NCBI GenBank assembly: GCA_024648695.1
Contig: JACAVV010000009.1
Location: 125,729 to 189,728, forward strand
From: Nitrospina sp.
GTDB taxonomy: Bacteria > Nitrospinota > Nitrospinia > Nitrospinales > JACRGP01
Direction of reading: 5' to 3'
Length of the DNA stretch: 64,000 nt
Shown here: positions 27,701-35,400 of the stretch, piece after piece
How the letters are laid out: every line of letters begins with the position of its first letter
Position numbering within the stretch: position 1 is the stretch's first letter
Made by a program: the position numbers and the translations under genes
The notes under the pieces: generated by a model
What the model saw: only the letters and a program-made list of their open reading frames with translations
Databases searched by the model: none
What the model was told of the DNA's origin: nothing

Positions 27701-30700
27701 TCACGTCAATATTTTTTCCACCGGTATAACCGTCGCCAATGATACTTTCCAAAATCCCGCCGGAAAGAGAGGAATCATTGAAGCTGTATAGATAAACCGC
27801 CCCGCAAGCGGAGGAACAATTTCCGGCAAGCCCGTCGTCATTAGAAGCACCTACGGCTAGGCGGGTGTCGTCCAGGGCAACGGCGTTTCCGAAGTTATCA
27901 CCATTCTCAAGAGCTACGCTCAATCCTGAACTTTTGAAAGACGTGTCCTGGATATCAATGTTTTTTGCTTCCTCATACCCTACGCCGACGGTGGCTTCAA
28001 GGGTCGCATCGGAAAAAGAAGCGTCGCTGAAACTAAACAATTTTACGGCCCCACAAGATGTGCAAGCGTTTACAAAACCTTCATCGGAAGGAGCCCCCAC
28101 AGCCAGGCGGTTTTCCCGCAGTGAAACGGATCTACCAAAAGAATCGGACGTATCCAGTGCCAGATCCAGATTGTTTCCTCCCGTGTATCCATCGCCGATC
28201 GTGGCTTCCAGATTTCCGCCACTGAACGATTCGTCACTGAAGCTGTAAAGATAAACCGCTCCACATTGCATGCAGGAGTCTGCGGATCCGTCGTCATTAT
28301 TGGCTCCAATGGCCAATTGCATGCTATCCAGCGAAACGGCGGACCCGAAATTATCATTGGTATCCAGAGTCACATCGATATTTTTACTTCCTATATATCC
28401 GTCCCCGATGATGCCTTCCAAGTTCCCTCCGGTGAAAACCATATCACTGAATTCGAATAAATACACAGCCCCGCATTCCGAGTTACAACTCCCACCGGAA
28501 CCATCATCCCCCGGGGCCCCGACCGCCAGCCGGGTTTCATCCAGAGTAACGGATAAACCGAATGCATCACCATCATCTAATGCAACGTCGATATTCTTTC
28601 CCGCCAGAAAGTCGGATCCAATGATACTTTCCAAGCTTCCATCGCTGAAGTTAGAGTCGCTAAATGTATACAAATACACAGCGCCACAATTGCTACAAGT
28701 ATCGTTTGCGCCATCATCGCCATTGGATCCAATCGCCAAACGGTTTTCATCCAGTGAAAGGGTGCGCCCGAAATTATCCGAATTATCCAGGGTCAAGTCG
28801 ATATTCTTGCCGCCTGAATAACCCTCTCCGATGATGGCTTCCAGAACGCCTCCGTTAAACGTGCTGTCACTAAAACTGTACAATCGAACCACGCCACAAT
28901 CCGCGCAACCATCGGTGTCGCCATCATCGTCACCCGTACCCACCGCCAAACGAGTACCATTCAAAGACACCGATTGACCCAAATGATCGGAACCATCCAG
29001 AACCACATGAAAATTCTTTCCACCGGTGTATCCCTTTCCGATAATGGCTTCCAACCGTCCCCCGTTGAAATCGCTGTCGCTAAAACTATACAAATACACC
29101 GCACCACATTCCGAGCAATTACCACTGAACCCATTATCCAGAGGCACGCCCACGGCCAAACGTAAATCGTCAAGAGAGACCGCTTCACCAAAGTTTGACG
29201 GGTTGGAGGACATATTGATATTTTTTCCACCGGTGTATCCCTTACCCACAATTCCCTCCAACAATCCACCGGTAAAGGTTATATCTTTAAAGCTGAATAA
29301 ATACACACCCCCGCAGTCGGTACAAGCACTGGAAGATCCATCGTCCCCGCGAATTCCAAGGGCCAATCGCGTTCCATCCAGAGACACCGCAATTCCAAGG
29401 CGATCGCTATTATCCAGTTCCACGTTAATGTTTTTGTCGTCCAGATAACCGTCGCCGATAATACCTTCCAGCGTTCCTCCGGAAAACGCATCACCGCTAA
29501 AGGAATACAAATACAAGGCCCCGCAATTGGTACATGTGCCGGTAAACCCACCGTCTCCGGTAGCGCCTATGGCTAAAGCCGATTCTTCAATTGCAAGCGA
29601 TCCCCCGAAAAAGTCTTCACTATCCAGAGCCACGTCGCGGTTTTTTCCACCCATGTAACCGTTTCCTATAATGGCTTCCAAACTGCCGGATTCGAAAGAA
29701 TTATTGCTGAAAACATACAAATAAACGGAGCCGCAATTGAAACAGGTGTCGCCGGACCCATCATCTCCCGTTGCTCCAATTGCTAACAGAGTCCCCTTCA
29801 AAGCTGTGGAGACACCCAGGGAATCACTATTTTCCAAACTGAGATCTATGTTATTTCCGCCCGTATAACCGCCGCCAATAGTTACCAGTAAAGTTCCACC
29901 GGAAAAGGAAGTGTCGGTGAAGCTATACAAGTACAGCGCACCGCATCCCGCACATGTATCACCGGAGCCGTCATCACCTGGTGCACCGATGGCTAAATTC
30001 ATTCCATCCAGGGAGATTGCCTGGCCGAAAAAATCCTCACTGGTTAGAGTCAGGTCGACGTCTTTGCCCGCCAAATATCCATCGCCGATGGTGGCTTCCA
30101 GGCTGGCTCCATTAAATGTTGTGTCACTGAAGGTATATAAATACACCGCTCCACAGTCTGTGCAGTTATCGTCAAAACCGTCATCCTTGTGAGCTCCAAT
30201 GGCCAATCGCGTTCCGTCCAATACCACCGATTGCCCAAACCCATCCTCATTATCCAGAGCGATATCGACGTTTTTGCCTCCCGTATAACCTTCTCCCAAA
30301 ACAGCTTCCAGCACGCCTCCGGAAAACGAGGTGTCCTCGAAGCTGAATAAATATACAGAGCCGCAGGAGATACAGGTATCTGAGAAACCATCTTCCTGGT
30401 CTGCGCCTACAGCCAATCGAGTCCCATCCAGGGACACCGACTCCCCAAACCGGTCGTTGTTCAGGAGATCGACAGTGGTTCCATTCACACCATAATCGCT
30501 TCCTATAATGAACGACATTTGATTGATATCCGTAAGTTTCGCTATGGTGGCATTATGCGGATCTAATAACAGTTTGCCTTTACGATCCGCTATTCCCGTT
30601 TCCGCTTTCGCGGCATACGTCAAATTTCCTGCCGAGGAAGTCTCGATAAATCCGCCGTTCCCGGATTGACCACCGGGCAGGGCCTGCAAGGTTCCAAGCA

Positions 30701-31754
30701 AGGTACTTTTTTTGTCGGACCATAATATGACCTGCCCTCCATTACCCATTGGGCCTGTAGCATTCGACCTGATGGCCGTGCCATCTGTGGACACCAGGGT
30801 GTTGGCATTGGGAAGTTCATCGACACCGGAATTCTTTCCTCCCTGAAATTCGCCGCCAATACGCACACGGCCGCCCCCTGATGTCCCGGAACTGTCAATG
30901 GTTCCGGACAACAGTTTTATCGTTTTTGAGGTGACATCAATGTGTCCGCCTTTGCCCTGTTCGCCCACCGCCAGATATTTTCCGGAAGTGACCAACTGCT
31001 GTCCCACGATATGGCGGATGCTCCCACCCAAAGTTCCGGAAACATCCAAAACGGCGTTACTGCTTTCCAGGGATTTTTTCCGGGTCGACAAATCAATCTT
31101 TCCTCCCGAACCTGAAGCTCCAATAGCCAATACCGGTTCAGCAATTGACAAATTACCTGCCGACACTTTTATAAATCCACCTTTTGAACCACTGGCATCC
31201 ACCTTTCCACCAAGGCTAAGACCCTGTGTAGCGTACATCTTTATGGTTCCGCCCGGACCCTCCGGATTGAACGCAGACACCTCACCTCTGTTAATATTGA
31301 TGGTCTCTCCATTCAGATTGATTTGACCACCGGGAGTTATAAGCCTGCCCTTGATTGTGATTTTAGAGGCATCAATATTTATTCCATGACCCTGGATCTC
31401 AGTTTGAGCATTTAATAAAAATGCAGATTCGGATTGAATATCTATCGTTCCATTGGAAACTAACGAAGAAAGCCATCCAGAGTCGCCTTTCACATCCCAA
31501 TCGATGAGAGTTTCGAAGTCATTTGATAAAGCATGAACTTCGATACGATCTACATTAGACCGTTTGAGTTGTGAGGCAGAAATGTTTATTGGGGAATCCA
31601 ATTGATCCAGGATCAAAGTCGAACCGTTTTGGTATAATTGAAATCCTGGAACAGAATGGGAAGTGTAGGATTGCGCTCCGAAGGGGAAAACAATGTGGAC
31701 GGCCAAAGCCAAAATAAACAAAAATACACAACGAAAAATACAGGAGGGTGCCAT
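24261..31754 (-). CDS. Giant exported protein A: hemagglutinin-like helix, 18 FG-GAP-like repeats, Calx-beta, shared C-terminal domain
   Basis: This protein of about 2497 residues is predicted to be exported and surface-associated. The start is the ATG at 31754, which has AAAGGG 6 bases upstream and begins a signal peptide (CIFRCVFLFILALAVHIVF). A beta-helix like filamentous hemagglutinin covers about the first 400 residues and ends in GKLLLDPHNATI. Eighteen tandem 70-residue repeats follow (26721-30449), each with an FGxSVSLDGTRLAVGA start and a C-x2/3-C-GAVYLYSF core. A second beta-helix comes next, then three Calx-beta domains (TVDYAVTGG, DETVILTLS) and the shared 158-residue C-terminal domain. 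Calx-beta domains usually bind calcium. I do not see the NPNG(I/V)-type motif of two-partner secretion exoproteins, nor a TpsB gene. Adhesion is a likely role but is inferred. Confidence 0.85.
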   Translation of the reverse strand: MAPSCIFRCVFLFILALAVHIVFPFGAQSYTSHSVPGFQLYQNGSTLILDQLDSPINISASQLKRSNVDRIEVHALSNDFETLIDWDVKGDSGWLSSLVSNGTIDIQSESAFLLNAQTEIQGHGINIDASKITIKGRLITPGGQINLNGETININRGEVSAFNPEGPGGTIKMYATQGLSLGGKVDASGSKGGFIKVSAGNLSIAEPVLAIGASGSGGKIDLSTRKKSLESSNAVLDVSGTLGGSIRHIVGQQLVTSGKYLAVGEQGKGGHIDVTSKTIKLLSGTIDSSGTSGGGRVRIGGEFQGGKNSGVDELPNANTLVSTDGTAIRSNATGPMGNGGQVILWSDKKSTLLGTLQALPGGQSGNGGFIETSSAGNLTYAAKAETGIADRKGKLLLDPHNATIAKLTDINQMSFIIGSDYGVNGTTVDLLNNDRFGESVSLDGTRLAVGADQEDGFSDTCISCGSVYLFSFEDTSFSGGVLEAVLGEGYTGGKNVDIALDNEDGFGQSVVLDGTRLAIGAHKDDGFDDNCTDCGAVYLYTFSDTTFNGASLEATIGDGYLAGKDVDLTLTSEDFFGQAISLDGMNLAIGAPGDDGSGDTCAGCGALYLYSFTDTSFSGGTLLVTIGGGYTGGNNIDLSLENSDSLGVSTALKGTLLAIGATGDDGSGDTCFNCGSVYLYVFSNNSFESGSLEAIIGNGYMGGKNRDVALDSEDFFGGSLAIEESALAIGATGDGGFTGTCTNCGALYLYSFSGDAFSGGTLEGIIGDGYLDDKNINVELDNSDRLGIAVSLDGTRLALGIRGDDGSSSACTDCGGVYLFSFKDITFTGGLLEGIVGKGYTGGKNINMSSNPSNFGEAVSLDDLRLAVGVPLDNGFSGNCSECGAVYLYSFSDSDFNGGRLEAIIGKGYTGGKNFHVVLDGSDHLGQSVSLNGTRLAVGTGDDDGDTDGCADCGVVRLYSFSDSTFNGGVLEAIIGEGYSGGKNIDLTLDNSDNFGRTLSLDENRLAIGSNGDDGANDTCSNCGAVYLYTFSDSNFSDGSLESIIGSDFLAGKNIDVALDDGDAFGLSVTLDETRLAVGAPGDDGSGGSCNSECGAVYLFEFSDMVFTGGNLEGIIGDGYIGSKNIDVTLDTNDNFGSAVSLDSMQLAIGANNDDGSADSCMQCGAVYLYSFSDESFSGGNLEATIGDGYTGGNNLDLALDTSDSFGRSVSLRENRLAVGAPSDEGFVNACTSCGAVKLFSFSDASFSDATLEATVGVGYEEAKNIDIQDTSFKSSGLSVALENGDNFGNAVALDDTRLAVGASNDDGLAGNCSSACGAVYLYSFNDSSLSGGILESIIGDGYTGGKNIDVTLDDIDRFGQSLSLDETRLAVGAVNDDGDEGTCTTDCGAVYLYSFSDGVFSGGTLEGIIGDGYTGDKNVDVSLSDSDGFGRSVSLDDTRLVIGAVNDDGSSGTCDTDCGAVYLYSFSDNTFSGANLEGIIGDGYTGSKDINLTLDNSDNFGVSVSLDGNSLVIGATGDDGSGNTCSGCGAVYMYTFSDSLFASGNQEGIIGGNFIAGKNIDVTLDDNDGLGRSVSLEDMRLAIGVSGDDGSNGNCGIGCGAVHLYSFTDTSFSGGTLDKIIGDGYLDNGNLNIFLDDFASFGQSVSLDGTRLAVGAIQDNGVGLTCTNDCGAVYVFGPDSEPVANAVFEVQQGGDITLSNEDLASLLSTPTDVTIQANNDITVSDPIMVDNTEGDGGGLTLQAGRSVLINANINTDNASLSIIANENLAEGVVDSDRDSGNAEIAMNADTSLVTGTGNVSVKLLSGTGKTKAGCGDISLETVTGGSIVVDLQCNTSTLNINNAVTGSTITLESDNDIQFTANGGMTGTGAIRVEADSDKNSDAGTGGAIIMADGTVFDAGDSTVTLSADESITFAGVTTTSSSDTAVSISSESGGVMDAGSTGLNVTALNGGLVVNTALDLGADDDFLEGSTSTLDFSGVSGSEFYTNPSAILAFDSTSSTGDESSTAVNLSVSLTQANGTSSVDYAVTGGSAASGGTDYTITEGTLTFSAGTKTKSILITVVDDNLHEGDETIEITLSSPVDVSLGTNTVHTYTIADNESEPLVGFDLSSSSGLESLAEAIIPITLSSSSASDTVTVDYAVTGGTATSGGTDFTLSAGTLTFDPGTTTQNITVTLIDDTLDESDETVILTLSNGNLASTTVHTFTIIDDDGDPSVGFDSSSSNGSESETEVTIPVSLSNSFSSIVTVDYAVTGGSATGGTDYLLVAGTLTFPASTTTQDITITVIDDGFPESDETFVVTLSNPFQATLGTNTEHTYTLLDSTGVLTPLPLEPGEVVVSPYWQADGATYTFIGVSHPSLQDLSSRVGVRAQAVTSSGTLVNSALAFTVNSGETQKVFVVHSNHPFINPFGLEDSKFVITDPESSRHGQLLFSPIASDPNHLLGNGDSKGRGYPDITQLQFWGAVVVQDTSTGFAMEFIGDNQDSQALHTPNFSGLN
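26721..30449 (-). repeat. Tandem array of 18 repeats of about 210 bases in gene A
   Basis: Eighteen in-frame coding repeats of about 70 codons lie head to tail. Each encodes FG-[QSER]-SVSLDGTRLAxGA, a DDG turn, a Cys pair (CxxC or CxxxC) followed by GAVYLYSFSD, then FSGGxLEAIIGDGYTGGKN. All 18 copies keep the Cys pair. Repeat 12 carries a 12-residue insertion (IQDTSFKSSGLS region). Confidence 0.9.
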
Positions 31755-31930
31755 TTTTTTCCCTTTGCAATTTTCTTTATTTATGAATTGAAAGATCACA
31801 ATTGTATGCAAAGCGCATACTTTAATTGTAATAGCATATTCCCTGGAAACAATTTATAAATTATTCATTTTCTATTTTTTAATTAAAGCTCAGTTTTCTA
31901 CCGAAGCTCAGGTAGGCTATTAAATGGGGA
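31755..31930 (-). promoter_or_regulatory. Upstream region of giant gene A
   Basis: This short AT-rich gap between genes B and A carries a perfect inverted repeat (GTATGC at 31804-31809, GCATAC at 31815-31820, 5-base spacer) about 50 bases before the A start. A weak promoter-like pair TTGTTT-16-TACAAT lies further upstream on the minus strand. A small hairpin (CTACC/GGTAG) follows the end of gene B. Confidence 0.35.
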
Positions 31931-32407
31931 CTAATTTACACCACTAAACAAAGGCATATTCAAGGCGCGGGAATCCTGATTGTCACCGATGAACTCCATG
32001 GCAAATCCGGTGGAGGTTGCCTGCACGACAACAGCGCCCCAATAGTTCAGCAGGGTTATATCTGCATAACCCCTTCCCGAAGTTTCCGGATTTCCGGTCA
32101 ACTTCAGTGCATTGGTATAAACAGATGAAAACTCTAATTGCCCGTGTTCGGAAGCCGTGGATCCGGCCAATACAAACAGGCTGTCGGGTAAATTTTCTGG
32201 TGTGATAAACGAATGGTTGCTTTGCACAATAAACACTTTGCGGGTTTCATTGGGCTGAATGGTGAACTGCAATACATTATCCAGAAGGGTGCCGGAATTC
32301 AACAGGGCTTCAACCTGAACTCCAATCCGAGAGCTCATTTGAGAAAGAGAAGGATGGGAAACGCTAATAAAAGTATAGGTCTCTGAATCTGCCTGCCAAT
32401 AGGGGGA
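31931..32407 (-). other. Shared C-terminal domain of giant protein B (158 aa)
   Basis: This region encodes 158 residues from SPYWQADSETYTFISVSHPS to the terminal FSGVN, with GRGYADITLL, YWGAVVV and GFAMEFIGDNQDSRA. Its length equals that of the domain in A, C and D. Confidence 0.9.
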
Positions 32408-35400
32408 TATCACTTTTAACTTATCCACAACTCCTGCCCGGTCATCATCCTGAATGGTATAAGTATGCAGGGTATGGATGCCTAAAGTGGCATTGTCGGG
32501 ATTGGACAAGCTGATTTCTATGGTTTCATCGGGCTCAATTTTTCCATCGTCGGTTATGCTGACATTGATATTCTTTGCCGTTTCTCCAGGGTTAAATGTA
32601 AGACTGGCGTCCGCAAGTGCAAAATCGGTAGCCGTATTTGTAGCGCTTCCACCACTTACGGAATAGTCCACGGTAATTGTAGAAGCTGATGTATTTGAAA
32701 GGACTACGGGTATTTGCACGGACACATCGGATTCCGTCCCCGATGAACTTTCGGATTGGAATCCCACTGTGGGAATTCCATCGTTGTCGGAAATAGTATA
32801 AGTATGAACCGTCGTCGCTCCCAGTGAAGCGTTAGTGGGACTGGACAGGGTCACTTCGATGGTTTCGTCAGATTCATCCAAAGCATCCTCCACGATTCCT
32901 ATGGCAATATTCTTTGTTGTGTCTGAAGGATTAAAGGTCAGGGTGCCATTAGCCAGAGTAAAATCCGTTCCCCCACCCGTTGCACTTCCGCCCGTGACGG
33001 CGTAGCTGACTGAAATGGTGTTAAGGGACGCGCTATTCAAGGACACCGGTATATTCACGGGAGTGTTCGATTCGTCTCCGCTGGAACTGGATGCCTCAAA
33101 AGCCACCGATGTTGCAGCTTCCCCATCATTAATGGTAAAGGTATGAACGGTTAGGCCTCCCAGCGTCGCGTTATGCGGATTGGAAAGAGTCACTTCAACC
33201 GTTTCATCCGATTCTTCCAGGACGTCATTGGTAACGGAAAACGAAATATTTTGAGTTGTAATTCCCGGGTTGAAAGTAAGTGTGCCATCAGTCAGAGTAA
33301 AGTCGGTTCCGCTTCCAGTAGCCGTTCCCCCACTGACCGAATAATCCACGGTGGTGGTGCCGTTCACTTGTGACAGGGAAACTGGAATATTGACATTGGT
33401 GGCCGATTCGGCACCATTTGAAGTCGCCGTATCAAAACCAACAATGGTCCCTGCATTACTGAAAAAATCGGATCGCGTGACAGCGCTAAAATCAAGAGAC
33501 GATACATTTCCTTCGATAAAGTTGCTTCCACTGCCAATGTCTGTTGCTGTACTCACATTCAGGCCGCCACTGGTAGCATCCACATTGGTCTCTGAGGTTC
33601 CCGCATCAACCACTCCCGCGCTTTTGGATGCGATCGAAACGACATTGCCAGCACTTCCTGTGGTCATAATTTGGGCAAGTGTTACTGCTTCATCGGCGCT
33701 TAAACTGATGCTTCCGGAACCCGCATTCAGGAGAGTTCCATTTGCCATGCTTAATGCGCCCCCGAATCCTGCATCCGACTCCGAATCGGAATCTGCGTTG
33801 ATGGTAATGGAACCAGTAGTGGTCACATCTCCGTCAACGGTGAATATGATATCGTCATCGGCATCCAGTTGCACAGAGATCGCCGTCACGGTCTGATTGA
33901 TGTTGAGACTGGAACTGTTGCATGCAACATCCACCGTCACCGCCCCCGACTGAATGGTCTGCAGATTCACGTTGCCGCAATCAGTGAAAGCCTGGTTGCC
34001 GCCTTCACGCATTTCGATATTCAGGCTTCCCGTTCCTGTATTGATGGAAGTTCCATTATTCATGGTGATTTCCGCGGCTCCGATTTCACGGAATACAGAA
34101 TCGGCCCCATTGCCTGGAAGTTCGTTGGCGATTAGGGTGAGGCTTCCATCGTCGGTGGTGATATTCGCTGATAGATGAATACTTCTCCCGGCCTGCAATA
34201 CCAGGCCTCCCCCTGCCCCTGAAGGATTGTTCACGGTCAAATTACTGGAAAGCGTGATGTCGTTATTCGCCTGCAAAGTAACGTTGGTCGGGCTGGACAA
34301 AGTTTGCTCAAGCAGGACCGATGACAAACTCGCGTCTTTACCGGGAAAGGAGGCAAAGGAGGAGGCCTGACTGATGGAATCCGGGTCAGGCAACAAAGGT
34401 GAAAACACGTCATCAGAAAATCTGTATAAATAGACCGCGCCTTCTCGCGACCCCGAATTATTGAACCGGTCATCTTGTTCGGCCCCTACAGCCAAACGGT
34501 TTCCATCCAGGGAAACCGATTTGCCGAAAAAATCACTGTTGTCCAGCGGTTGGTTTACATTTTTTTCGCCTTCATAACCCGACCCGACCACAGCGGCGAG
34601 GGTCCCACCGGAAAACACTGTATCGGAGAAGGTGTAAAGGTACACAGCGCCAGAATTATCAATATCTCCGGGATTATCCAACCCATCATCCTGCCTGGCG
34701 CCTACCGCTAAACGTATGCCATCCAGAGAAACCGATTGCCCAAAAAAATCGCCGCTATCCAGGGTCTGGTCGAAATTTTTTCCGCCTGAATAACCCGAGC
34801 CCAAAGTGGCTTGTAAACTTCCATCGGAAAAACTGGTATCGGTAAATGTATAAAGATAGACGGCTCCGCTTGTCGACAGAGCATTTCCGGATCCTGAATC
34901 TCCTGTACTCCCTACAGCCAATCGGGTGCCGTCCAAAGAAACCGACTGGCCAAAACCATCACTTGCGTCCAGAGACTGATTGATATTGTTACCACCGGTA
35001 TAATCTGATCCAATAGTTCCCTCCAGACTTCCGCCAGAAAATGAAGAGTCAGAGAAAGTAAATAAATAAACCGCGCCACTGCTTGCCACCGCATTCCCCG
35101 AACCAGAATCTCCGGTACTGCCAACGGCTAATCGTGTTCCATCCAAAGAAACGGAACTTCCAAAAAAATCGTTGGAATCCAATGACTGGTCAACATCATT
35201 TGCTCCCGCGTAATCAAGCCCGATGGTGCTTGCCAGGCTCGCATTCGAAAAAACGGTGTCGGTGAAGGTGTATAAATACACGGCACCCGTATTGAATCCG
35301 CCATTCCCGGATCCCCTGTCGGACGGGGCTCCCACCGCAAGACGCATCCCGTCCAGCGAGACGGCGGATCCAAAATTATCTAAATTATCCAAGGCCTGAT

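Noticed and set aside
24436..31326. Many long plus-strand ORFs opposite the giant genes
   Set aside because: They mirror the repeat pattern of the minus-strand genes, have no ribosome sites and show Pro/Ser/Thr-rich composition typical of antisense shadows.
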